Assembly (NCBI GenBank): GCA_000434435.1
Contig: FR895564.1
Coordinates: 1 to 24,097 of the forward strand
Reading direction: 5' to 3'
DNA: 24,097 nt
Source: Firmicutes bacterium CAG:475
GTDB taxonomy: Bacteria > Bacillota > Clostridia > Christensenellales > CAG-917
The notes beneath the pieces were generated by a model. That model ran no database searches. It was given only the letters and a program-made list of their open reading frames with translations, and had not been told where the DNA came from. A program made the position numbers and the translations under genes. Positions 1 through 6,352 of the stretch are shown here, piece by piece; position 1 is the stretch's first letter; every line of letters starts with the position of its first letter.

Positions 1-283
1 AAAGACAAGGGATTTTCCGTGATTTATCACGGTGTTGTTCTGCAACACGAACCCCTACGGGCTGATAACAAACGGAGAGAGACGCAAGCGCGTAGCATTT
101 GCGGACATCGAGTGCAGTTTCATAGCCAACAAATCAGACACGAAGTGTCCGCGAAAGGCGCAGTGCAATGCACGATTTGTTGAGCGTAGACGCTCAGAGA
201 AGTGAACAAGTTCACTTTCTTCGCTATTACGGAAGCGTCCAAGGTACACTTCCTACGAATCCCCTTGGCTCCACAAATAGGTA
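1..283 (+). other. Hairpin-dense sequence of unknown nature, possibly a structured RNA cut by the window edge
   Basis: This stretch is not recognised. It contains a near-continuous run of short perfect inverted repeats: 17-32 (CCGTGAT, 2-nt loop), 32-48 (GTGTTG/CAACAC), 82-93 (ACGC/GCGT), 137-149 (GACAC-GAA-GTGTC), 163-173 (GTGCA/TGCAC), 181-196 (TGAGCG/CGCTCA), 200-217 (AAGTGAAC/GTTCACTT) and 239-268 (CCAAGG/CCTTGG). A 9-bp outer stem, CAACAAATC (127-135) with GATTTGTTG (174-182), encloses two of them, giving a multibranch shape. A plus-strand frame is open from base 1 to a TGA at 181-183, so the tail of a protein gene is possible, but its translation matches no family I know. The strong plus-strand terminator at 284-332 suggests transcription from the left. 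I saw no tmRNA, RNase P or rRNA signature. Confidence 0.4.
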
Positions 284-332
284 CCCATCCGCACCGGTGA
301 CGTTTTGACCGGTATGGATGGGGCTTTTTTTA
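284..332 (+). terminator. Strong intrinsic terminator ending the left-edge transcript
   Basis: CCCATCC (284-290) pairs with GGATGGG (316-322) and ACCGGT (293-298) with ACCGGT (308-313), around a 9-nt loop. An eight-T run follows at 325-332. It lies on the plus strand more than 100 bp before the phosphatase promoter, so it must serve something upstream. Confidence 0.85.
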
Positions 333-434
333 TAATTTATCGGTGCAACAATCTTTGTCTTCGATTGAGAATTTACTTGAAGTTTGCGACAAGTTTTCGA
401 TTTGTTTTTTTGAGAATACTGCGATTTTTGGGCG

Positions 435-463
435 TTGACTTTGTATGTGGGGGAAAGTATAAT
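435..463 (+). promoter_or_regulatory. Sigma-A promoter of the alkaline phosphatase gene
   Basis: TTGACT (435-440), a 17-nt spacer and TATAAT (458-463) lie just upstream of the ATG at 486. The match to consensus is nearly perfect. I see no obvious PhoB-type box. Confidence 0.8.
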
Positions 464-485
464 TTGGATATAAGGCGGTGGAGAT

Positions 486-1637
486 ATGAAAAAACATTTG
501 TTGAAAATCGCAAGTTTGATATTTGTGCTGGCACTGGTGCTGGCAACGTTTGCGGCATGTTCGGCATCGGGCGGCGCAGGCGGCGTGGTGGACGCGCTCA
601 ACGTCGAGTGCAAAGAGGGTGCAAAGGTCAAGAACTTCATATACGTTATCGGTGATGGAATGGGGCTTGAACACGTTGCGGCAGGCGCGATGACAAGCGG
701 CGAGGCTTGCACGTTCGGGGACTGGAAGAGAGCGTCCGTCAACACGGATTCGCTCACGAGCGTCAAGTTCAGAGCGACGAAAACAACCGACTCTGCGGCG
801 GCAGGCACTGCTCTTGCAACGGGAGTTTTGACCAAAAACGGGCGCATAGGCAAGGACAAGGACGGCAGGGATACCGTAACCATTCTTGACGTTGCCAAAA
901 GCAAAGGCAAAGCCACGGGTATCGTGACATCGGACAAATTGAGCGGAGCAACGCCTGCATCGTTCAGCGCGCACGCAATGAGCCGCAAGGACACCGACGA
1001 TATCATTGCAAGCCAAATCAAGTCGGGTGTGGATTTGTTGTGCGGAGCGTCAAGCGACTCTTACGCAAAGAAACAGGGCAGTATCGAGCAAGAAGGATAT
1101 GCGTTTTGCAGCGATTTTGGGAGCAGACAAGCCGTGCTTGACGCACAAAAGGCGTATTGTCTGTTCGATATGGGCGGCAACGGCGGCACGGTGTCTTTGA
1201 AAGACGCAAGCAAGTTTGCAATTGACTTTTTAGCAAAGGACGAGGACGGTTTTGTGCTGATGATCGAGCAGGCGCACGTTGACAAGTACTCGCACAAAAA
1301 CGACTTCGGCAATATGGTCAAAGCAATGAAGGCACTCAACGATACCATTGCTATGATTCTTGATTGGATAGGGGATAGAAACGACACCGCAATCATCGTC
1401 ACCGCCGACCACGAAACGGGCGGATTGAGTGTGAGCAAGCAAAACAATCTTCCAAACAGGTACGACTCTGCAAGCGGCACGGTCTACTATGCGTGGGAAA
1501 AGAAATCGCACTCCGATTCGGACGTCGGAGCGTTCTTCTTCGGCATCGACTTCAAAGTGGCGGATTATTCCTATTTCAACTCGGAATTTTTGCTTAAAAA
1601 CTGCGATATTCCCAAAATCATAAAAGCGCATATTTAA
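486..1637 (+). CDS. phoA: Alkaline phosphatase, predicted lipoprotein
   Basis: A phosphomonoesterase of the alkaline phosphatase superfamily (383 aa), expected on the outer face of the membrane to release phosphate. Residues 1-25 form a lipoprotein signal: a basic start, a hydrophobic core and a TFAAC lipobox with Cys25. Family motifs appear in order: IGDGMG (metal ligand Asp57), TTDSAAAG with nucleophile Ser103, GATPASFSAH near 154-163, MIEQAHVDKYSH with Glu261, Asp266 and His270, TADHETGG with Asp308 and His309, and a final His at 342. It is shorter than the roughly 450-470 aa of classical enzymes. Gly154 sits where E. coli has Asp153 and many others have His, which may change magnesium use. 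The start is ATG486, with a purine-rich GGTGGAG before it. A terminator follows at 1706-1734. Family certain, exact substrate unknown. Confidence 0.92.
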   Translation: MKKHLLKIASLIFVLALVLATFAACSASGGAGGVVDALNVECKEGAKVKNFIYVIGDGMGLEHVAAGAMTSGEACTFGDWKRASVNTDSLTSVKFRATKTTDSAAAGTALATGVLTKNGRIGKDKDGRDTVTILDVAKSKGKATGIVTSDKLSGATPASFSAHAMSRKDTDDIIASQIKSGVDLLCGASSDSYAKKQGSIEQEGYAFCSDFGSRQAVLDAQKAYCLFDMGGNGGTVSLKDASKFAIDFLAKDEDGFVLMIEQAHVDKYSHKNDFGNMVKAMKALNDTIAMILDWIGDRNDTAIIVTADHETGGLSVSKQNNLPNRYDSASGTVYYAWEKKSHSDSDVGAFFFGIDFKVADYSYFNSEFLLKNCDIPKIIKAHI

Positions 1638-1705
1638 GTTGAAAAAAAAGAGGAAAACGATAAAAAACCGTACTTGAAAAGAAAACATCAATGCGTATGA
1701 AAATC

Positions 1706-1734
1706 AAAAAGCGGCGGAAAATCCGTCGCTTTTT
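1706..1734. terminator. Terminator between convergent phosphatase and antiporter genes
   Basis: A 13-bp stem with A5 on the left, T5 on the right and an AAA loop (1706-1718 with 1722-1734). On the plus strand it has one G-U pair. It is placed to serve both converging genes. Confidence 0.85.
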
Positions 1735-1764
1735 CGATTGCGTTTTAGGCTTTTGGCTCTTGAA

Positions 1765-2886
1765 TCAGAAAATCTTGATTGCGCCTGTCGTGTTGAGGAT
1801 AAGAAGCACAACGTAGGTCACATAGCCTGCAAGCAACAGCGCTCCTTGCCAACGTTTGAATTTGCCCAGGACAAGAGGTGGAATGAGCGCAAATCCTGCC
1901 GCGGCAAGGCAGAAGGGAAAATCGATTGTGAGCGATTGAGGGCCTACAGGCAGGGGATTGCCGGTTTTGCCCATTGTGATGAATGTGCAAATTGGAAGAA
2001 TCAAGGACAAGTCGATGATGTTTGCGCCTATGATGTTGCCAACCGACAAATCTGATTTTTTCTTTATGATAGCGGTGATTGCGGTGACGAGTTCGGGCAA
2101 AGACGTGCCGACCGCAAGTATAGTGACGCCGATTATGCCTTCGGGGACGTTGAGTGCGCGAGCGAGTTCTGCGCCGTTGTCGCACATAAGTTGCGCGCCG
2201 ACAAAAATCGTTGCCGCACCGAGAACAAACAGAACAACGTTTTTTGCGATGTCCTTTTTCTCTATGACCATGCCCGTTTTTTTGAGGACTATTTTTTTGC
2301 TTTCCTGCTTTTGGAAGTATGAAAACAAAATGCCCTCGCCCTTTGTTTTGTTTTCATCTATGCTTTCAAAGCCTTTGTCGTTGATTAGAGTTTGGGAGTG
2401 TTTTTTTGCGCTTATGACGTTTTCGATAAGGAACAGCACAAACATTGCAAGTATGATGATTGCGTTCCACCAATTAAATTCGCCGCTTGCGCTGAGTCCC
2501 CACAGAAGAGCGATTGTGCCAAGCAAAATCGCAACCTTAAAAACGTAGTCTTTGCGTTTGAAAACAGGGGCGGTGAACACAAGCGAGATTGCCATGATAA
2601 GAGCAATATTGCAGTTTACCGAGCCGACTGCGTTGCCGATTGCCATAGACGCCTGACCTTGCGCCGCAGATATGCTCGAAACCAAAATTTCGGGTATCGT
2701 CGTTGCGACGCTGACGATTGTCGCGCCGATGATAAAAGTCGGGATGCCGGACACCTCGGCAATCCAACTTGCCGCGTCCACAAACCAATCCCCGCCTTTG
2801 ACGACAAAGATGATGCCGAGCGCAAGCAGGATGATATATGCCGCTATGCCGTTGCCTTCCATCATGGATAGTGTTGAAACAATCAT
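1765..2886 (-). CDS. Na+/Ca2+ exchanger-family (CaCA) calcium/sodium antiporter, YrbG-like
   Basis: An integral membrane cation antiporter (373 aa) expected to exchange Ca2+ for Na+ or H+. It shows the two inverted alpha repeats of the CaCA family. The first, at residues 53-95, reads VATTIPEILVS with Glu66, followed by GNAVGSVNCN. The second, at 253-295, reads AVGTSLPELVTA with Glu265, followed by GNIIGANIID. These acidic residues are the expected ion ligands. A hydrophilic cytoplasmic loop (about 160-212) separates the halves, as usual. The first repeat departs mildly from consensus (GSVNCN for GSNxxN). The start is set by GGAGCGG seven bases before the ATG. It has its own promoter at 2922-2950 and converges on the phosphatase. 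Ion specificity cannot be read from sequence. Confidence 0.9.
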   Translation of the reverse strand: MIVSTLSMMEGNGIAAYIILLALGIIFVVKGGDWFVDAASWIAEVSGIPTFIIGATIVSVATTIPEILVSSISAAQGQASMAIGNAVGSVNCNIALIMAISLVFTAPVFKRKDYVFKVAILLGTIALLWGLSASGEFNWWNAIIILAMFVLFLIENVISAKKHSQTLINDKGFESIDENKTKGEGILFSYFQKQESKKIVLKKTGMVIEKKDIAKNVVLFVLGAATIFVGAQLMCDNGAELARALNVPEGIIGVTILAVGTSLPELVTAITAIIKKKSDLSVGNIIGANIIDLSLILPICTFITMGKTGNPLPVGPQSLTIDFPFCLAAAGFALIPPLVLGKFKRWQGALLLAGYVTYVVLLILNTTGAIKIF

Positions 2887-2921
2887 AATTCCGCTCCATT
2901 GCGCGTTTTACGCACCGCTAT

Positions 2922-2950
2922 AAAGTAGCACTTTGCTCTCAAAAAGTCAA
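2922..2950 (-). promoter_or_regulatory. Promoter of the CaCA antiporter gene
   Basis: Read on the minus strand: TTGACT (2950-2945), a 17-nt spacer and TACTTT (2927-2922), about 36 bp before the start codon. Confidence 0.6.
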
Positions 2951-3037
2951 GAGCGACAATGCAATGCAACGAGCTTTTTCCCTCGTCAAAATAACTTTGG
3001 GTTTGCAATCTTGCAAAACACGATTTGCGCCGACATT

Positions 3038-3062
3038 AAAACAGCCGCTCGCCGAGCGGCTG
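3038..3062 (-). terminator. Terminator of mscL
   Basis: A 9-10 bp perfect GC-rich stem (CAGCCGCTC with GAGCGGCTG, 3042-3062), followed on the minus strand by TTTTAAT. The U-run is short but the stem is very stable. It sits about 50 bp past the mscL stop. Confidence 0.7.
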
Positions 3063-3109
3063 GGGGGTGTTTGTGGGGGCTGTTTCTGTGTTTTTTGTGT
3101 AAACTCGGA

Positions 3110-3778
3110 TTATTTGTTTTTTGTTTCGTCCAGAAGGGCGGTTGCCTTGTCAACCTGTTGTGCTTTGAGAAGGTCGCGGATTTCGCGGAGCAAATCGTCG
3201 GTGGTTTCGGGCTTGTTTGCCGCTTCGAGAGCCGCTGCTTCTTCCGCCGCCTTTGCAGCCGCTTCGTCGCGAGCCGCTTTGATTGCTCTGAGTTCCTTTT
3301 TGGTTGCAAATCTACCTTTGATGGTTGCTTTCTCTTCGGGTGTGAGCGATTCAAGGAATTTGGTGTCGCGGGTAAGTCCCGTAAATCCTCCGCGCACCAT
3401 GTTGATGAGTTTGACAAGCGCAAACAGCACCAAAGCGGTGATGAGGAAGTTGATGATTGCCATTATAAACGCGCCCCAATCGATATATACGGATTTTGAC
3501 ATATCCGCAACAAATTCGATGCCTTGTTTCGCACACTCCGCCGCCGTAAGACCATCGGCATTTTTTGCAACGAGCATTGTGATAAGACCTTGCAAATCAC
3601 CCATCGGGATTGCGTTGATGAGGGGCTTGAATATGCTGTTGACAAGAGCGGTTACGATTGCGGTGAATGCGGCACCTATAATCATACCAACTGCAAGATC
3701 GACAACGTTGCCTTTTGTTATGAACGCTTTGAATTCTTTGAGAAGCTTGAATTCGGGCTTCTTGAAATCTTTTTTCAT
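3110..3778 (-). CDS. mscL: Large-conductance mechanosensitive channel MscL with long C-terminal extension
   Basis: A pentameric membrane channel that opens under membrane tension and releases solutes on hypo-osmotic shock (222 aa). The N-terminus matches MscL closely: an amphipathic start, then FITKGNVVDLAVGMIIGAAF (about 18-37) as pore-lining TM1, then SIFKPLINAIP. TM2 is near residues 103-125 (AFIMAIINFLITALVLFALV). The C-terminal part (about 150-222) is charged and probably helical, rich in Ala, Glu and Lys, and roughly twice as long as in the 136-aa E. coli protein. The ATG at 3778 is chosen because GGAGAG precedes it by eight bases. Twelve upstream in-frame codons (from 3814) lie within and next to the promoter and are unlikely to be translated. 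A promoter lies at 3814-3842 and a terminator at 3042-3062. Confidence 0.93.
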   Translation of the reverse strand: MKKDFKKPEFKLLKEFKAFITKGNVVDLAVGMIIGAAFTAIVTALVNSIFKPLINAIPMGDLQGLITMLVAKNADGLTAAECAKQGIEFVADMSKSVYIDWGAFIMAIINFLITALVLFALVKLINMVRGGFTGLTRDTKFLESLTPEEKATIKGRFATKKELRAIKAARDEAAAKAAEEAAALEAANKPETTDDLLREIRDLLKAQQVDKATALLDETKNK

Positions 3779-3813
3779 AAAAGTTATCTCTCCTATCGTT
3801 GATGTAAAAAACA

Positions 3814-3842
3814 ATATAGTACTTTTTGTATTTTAAGTCAAG
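3814..3842 (-). promoter_or_regulatory. Promoter of mscL
   Basis: On the minus strand: TTGACT (3842-3837), a 17-nt spacer and TATATT (3819-3814). This gives a short leader of about 30 nt. Confidence 0.7.
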
Positions 3843-3904
3843 AAATTGACAAATTTGACTAGTTTTTTCTATATTGACGAATTTTCCGATATTGTGCAAA
3901 ACAA

Positions 3905-3933
3905 TTGACTAAATTTCCGCCGAGGCATACAAT
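3905..3933 (+). promoter_or_regulatory. Promoter of the thiT leader
   Basis: TTGACT (3905-3910), a 17-nt spacer and TACAAT (3928-3933). The predicted start, near 3940, is right where the TPP aptamer begins. Confidence 0.75.
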
Positions 3934-3937
3934 AGGT

Positions 3938-4010
3938 GTCGCTAGGGGTGCTGTAAAGCTGAGATGATACCCTCAAACTTGTGAGTTAATCCTCGCGTAA
4001 GGAAGCAAAA
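3938..4010 (+). promoter_or_regulatory. TPP riboswitch (THI element) aptamer
   Basis: The conserved THI-box blocks appear in order: CTAGGGGTGC (3942-3951), GCTGAGATGATACCC (3958-3972), then a P4/P5 arm around TGTGAGTTAATCCTCGCG, and GTAAGGAAGC (3997-4006). The P3 arm is minimal. P1 is short (GCT 3941-3943 with AGC 4004-4006). Ligand-bound TPP riboswitches normally shut off downstream expression. The downstream gene is a thiamine transporter, which fits exactly. Confidence 0.93.
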
Positions 4011-4048
4011 ACAACGAAAGTTTTCGATATTGCCTTTTCTTTTCAAGT

Positions 4049-4081
4049 TCTCCTAAGCACAAGTTAGGAGATTTTTTTATG
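4049..4081 (+). promoter_or_regulatory. TPP riboswitch expression platform: Shine-Dalgarno-containing hairpin with U-tract
   Basis: TCTCCTAA (4049-4056) pairs perfectly with TTAGGAGA (4064-4071) around a 7-nt loop. The 3' arm contains the TAGGAG ribosome binding site. Seven Ts (4072-4078) follow and the ATG is at 4079. The same hairpin can therefore act as a terminator and as an SD sequester. An alternative pairing is visible: GCTAGGGG of the aptamer 5' strand (3941-3948) with CTCCTAAGC (4050-4058), one bulged A and one G-U, which would free the SD when TPP is absent. Confidence 0.75.
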
Positions 4082-5290
4082 GACGTTAACACACTTTCCG
4101 ACAAACTCCAATACGTTGCGCTCTACCTTGCGGTTGCGCTCGTTGCGGCGTTTATCGTCGTGGGATTGCTCGTGTGGTTTTTCAAAAGAGAAAAATTCAA
4201 CGACTACAAAAAATACGCAATAGGCATTGCAACCGGCTTTGCAATCACAATGGTCGTCGTGTTTGCGTACGTCAAATTTCAATGCAATATCGACGATATG
4301 CAAGCAAAACTTTTCTATCCTATTCTCGCAACGCTTATCACGGCGGTGGCAGGGGCAATCGCAATGCTCGTAAGCTCGCTTTTCAACGATAAAGCCGTCA
4401 AGATTTCGCTTATAGTTACGGCGGCGTTGTTGCTTGGCTGCTTCATTGCAACCATGGTGTTGATGGCGCAGTATTACGGAGATATCGCAGAGTACTATCC
4501 CAACGCAAACCTCGTGGGTATGATCGTGTCTGCGGTCGTGTTTATGGTGATTATGGTGGTTATGTGGTTTGTCGGCGACAAACGCAAGATGAGCGACACG
4601 CGCTCCATTGTGTACGGTGCAATTTCAATCGCATTGTCATTTGCGCTTTCCTATGCCAAACTTTTCAAACTTCCGCAGGGCGGTTCGGTTACGTTTGCAA
4701 GCCTTCTTCCGCTCATGGTGTACTGCTGCATGTTCGGTACGAGAAGGGGACTTGTGGTGTGCACGATTTACGGCGTGCTTCAAGCGCTTCAAGATCCGTT
4801 CATTATCCACCCGATGCAATTCTTGCTCGACTATCCTCTCGCGTTCGGTCTTATCGGAGTAAGCGGTATATTTATGGAAAAGGGCGTGTTTAAAGAAAAG
4901 AAAATCGTGGCGTTTTTGCTCGGCGGTATAATAGCGGTCGTGTTGAGATATGCTTGCCACGTTTGTTCGGGCGTATTTGCGTTTGCCGACTACGCAGACC
5001 TTGACAAGTACGGCTCGGCAATAGTATATAGCATGGCGTACAATTCATTTACGTTCGTCGATATGGCACTTGCACTCGTTGCAGGCAGTACGCTGTTTGC
5101 GTCAAAATCTTTCACCGCACTTATGCAAAAATCTAGCGACGTCAACAAACTCGCAGTGACAACTCAAACCGCAGACGGCGCAACAGGTGTCGACAACGAC
5201 GAGGAACTTGACGAGGTTGACAAGCAAATCATCGCAAATCAAGCAAAATCCGAAAATAAGGATAGCAACGACAACCAAGACAATCGATAA
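4079..5290 (+). CDS. thiT: Thiamine ECF transporter substrate-binding component ThiT with N-terminal membrane extension
   Basis: The membrane S-component that binds thiamine and works with the shared ECF energising module (EcfA, EcfA', EcfT), none of which is in this window. The ThiT core spans about residues 175-345. It has the family blocks KLPQGGSVTFASLLP (197-211), GLVVCTIYGVLQ (224-235) and IHPMQFLLDYPLAFG (243-257), which carry thiamine-contacting residues. At 403 aa it is about twice the usual 180-200 aa. The extra N-terminal part holds five predicted membrane segments (about 10-35, 46-65, 79-102, 107-131, 142-166), and the C-terminus is an acidic, Asn/Asp-rich tail (about 360-403). 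The start is fixed by TAGGAG eight bases upstream. Regulation by TPP is clear from the leader. The extension's function is unknown. Confidence 0.92.
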   Translation: MDVNTLSDKLQYVALYLAVALVAAFIVVGLLVWFFKREKFNDYKKYAIGIATGFAITMVVVFAYVKFQCNIDDMQAKLFYPILATLITAVAGAIAMLVSSLFNDKAVKISLIVTAALLLGCFIATMVLMAQYYGDIAEYYPNANLVGMIVSAVVFMVIMVVMWFVGDKRKMSDTRSIVYGAISIALSFALSYAKLFKLPQGGSVTFASLLPLMVYCCMFGTRRGLVVCTIYGVLQALQDPFIIHPMQFLLDYPLAFGLIGVSGIFMEKGVFKEKKIVAFLLGGIIAVVLRYACHVCSGVFAFADYADLDKYGSAIVYSMAYNSFTFVDMALALVAGSTLFASKSFTALMQKSSDVNKLAVTTQTADGATGVDNDEELDEVDKQIIANQAKSENKDSNDNQDNR

Positions 5291-5315
5291 TTGCAATTTG
5301 CAATCGGCAAGAAGG

Positions 5316-5344
5316 GGAGAGGCAAACCGCCTCTCTCTTTTCGT
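5316..5344 (+). terminator. Terminator of thiT
   Basis: GAGAGGC (5317-5323) pairs with GCCTCTC (5329-5335), followed by TCTTTTCG. The T-run is modest. A second, stronger hairpin follows at 5404-5430. Confidence 0.65.
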
Positions 5345-5403
5345 TTCAAGGGAGTGCGTTTTGAGTTGAGACTTTGAAAATACCGCATTTGCGGACACAA
5401 TTC

Positions 5404-5430
5404 AAAAAGCACGGCATGCCGTGCTTTTTT
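5404..5430. terminator. Bidirectional terminator between thiT and thiN
   Basis: An 11-bp stem, AAAAAGCACGG with CCGTGCTTTTT, around a CATG loop. A-run and T-run flank it, so it can stop transcription from either side of these convergent genes. The stretch 5431-5510 shows nothing else. Confidence 0.8.
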
Positions 5431-5510
5431 GTTAGAAAGGTTTGAAAAACGATGATTTTGTATTTTTGATAAATATACAATTCAAGTTTTGGTTTTATTG
5501 GGACTTTTTG

Positions 5511-5551
5511 AAAAAACTCGCATTTTTCAAGAAAATTTTGAAGAATGCGAG
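5511..5551 (-). terminator. Terminator of thiN
   Basis: CTCGCATT (5517-5524) pairs with AATGCGAG (5544-5551), with further pairing inside. On the minus strand it is followed by six Ts (5516-5511). It lies about 70 bp after the thiN stop. Confidence 0.8.
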
Positions 5552-5618
5552 CAACTTTTGTATGACCTTTATCAAATATTTTGCAAAACGTGCAATTTTT
5601 TGCGATTTTCGTATTGAT

Positions 5619-6221
5619 TCAGCGTTTTATATAGCGGAACACGAAAACGCCGCCGTGCTTGACGTTTATGTGGATTTTGCCGCCGAGGGACACATTGGAC
5701 AATCCTCTCGAATCGCAGGATTTGAGCAGGAGTTCGTCAAGCGGATATTCGAGATTTTGAGAGTCGCTCACAAGCGCACTTTCGCCGTAGGGGATAATGG
5801 ATATAGTTTCGCCCTTTTGCGTGGCGAGGTCAAATTTGCCCTCGACATAGTGTATATCGAGTCCGTCCTCTTCCGCCTTTGCGTTCATACCGAGAGTTGC
5901 GGCAAGGCGCATAATGGACAGGTTGCAAAGCACGTGGTCCACTCGTCCTCCTGTTATGCCGTAAAATACGATTGAGTCCGCATGCAAAACCTCTTTTGCA
6001 TAATACACGGCAAGTTCGCCGTCGCTTGCGTCCTTGTGCGGATTGTGCTCGACAAGGGGAATGTCAGAGCTGTCGGGTTTTTCGAGGGAGTCGAAGTCGC
6101 CCAGAATCACGTCGGGTTTGACGGGGCATACGTTGAAACCGCCGTCACAGCATACGACTTTGTCGCCTTTTATTTTGCGTTTTATTTCGTTTCCGCAGTT
6201 TAAGATTATGGATACTTGCAT
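5619..6221 (-). CDS. thiN: Thiamine pyrophosphokinase
   Basis: Transfers pyrophosphate from ATP to thiamine to give TPP in the cytoplasm (200 aa, normal size). The family motifs are present in order: CCDGG (24-28), PDVILGDFDSL (36-46), HKDASDGELA (62-71), GITGGRVDHVLCNL (88-101), and near the C-terminus RGLSN, the thiamine-side motif. It converges on thiT: import by ThiT and phosphorylation by ThiN form a salvage route without any visible de novo genes. The only in-frame start is ATG6221. The AGGAG upstream is 15 bases away, longer than usual, and a promoter-like TTGCAA-17-TACACT (6256-6228) would start transcription almost at the ATG, so a leaderless message is possible. Confidence 0.95.
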   Translation of the reverse strand: MQVSIILNCGNEIKRKIKGDKVVCCDGGFNVCPVKPDVILGDFDSLEKPDSSDIPLVEHNPHKDASDGELAVYYAKEVLHADSIVFYGITGGRVDHVLCNLSIMRLAATLGMNAKAEEDGLDIHYVEGKFDLATQKGETISIIPYGESALVSDSQNLEYPLDELLLKSCDSRGLSNVSLGGKIHINVKHGGVFVFRYIKR

Positions 6222-6227
6222 AAATAC

Positions 6228-6256
6228 AGTGTAGCACTCCTTTGCGAATTTTGCAA
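6228..6256 (-). promoter_or_regulatory. Putative promoter of thiN, very close to the start codon
   Basis: On the minus strand: TTGCAA (6256-6251), a 17-nt spacer and TACACT (6233-6228), only six bases before the ATG at 6221. Confidence 0.5.
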
Positions 6257-6286
6257 TTTTTGATGTGTTATTTTTGCAAAGTGCTA

Positions 6287-6315
6287 TTGATAAAATGAGT
6301 TTTATTGTTTATAAT
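6287..6315 (+). promoter_or_regulatory. Promoter of the alpha/beta hydrolase gene
   Basis: TTGATA (6287-6292), a 17-nt spacer and TATAAT (6310-6315), 37 bp before the ATG. Confidence 0.75.
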
Positions 6316-6352
6316 GTGCTTAATAAACCTTATTTTGTGCGGAGAGTGCAAT

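Noticed and set aside
239..276. tRNA- or tmRNA-like 3' end (TACGAAT loop, then GGCTCCAC)
   Set aside because: The bases flanking the loop do not form a T stem, there is no CCA context beyond GGCTCCAC, and no acceptor or tag-peptide partner was found upstream.
227..1021. 264-codon minus-strand frame opposite the alkaline phosphatase
   Set aside because: Antisense to a strongly supported gene and crosses the phosphatase promoter and the terminator at 284-332. No recognisable domain.
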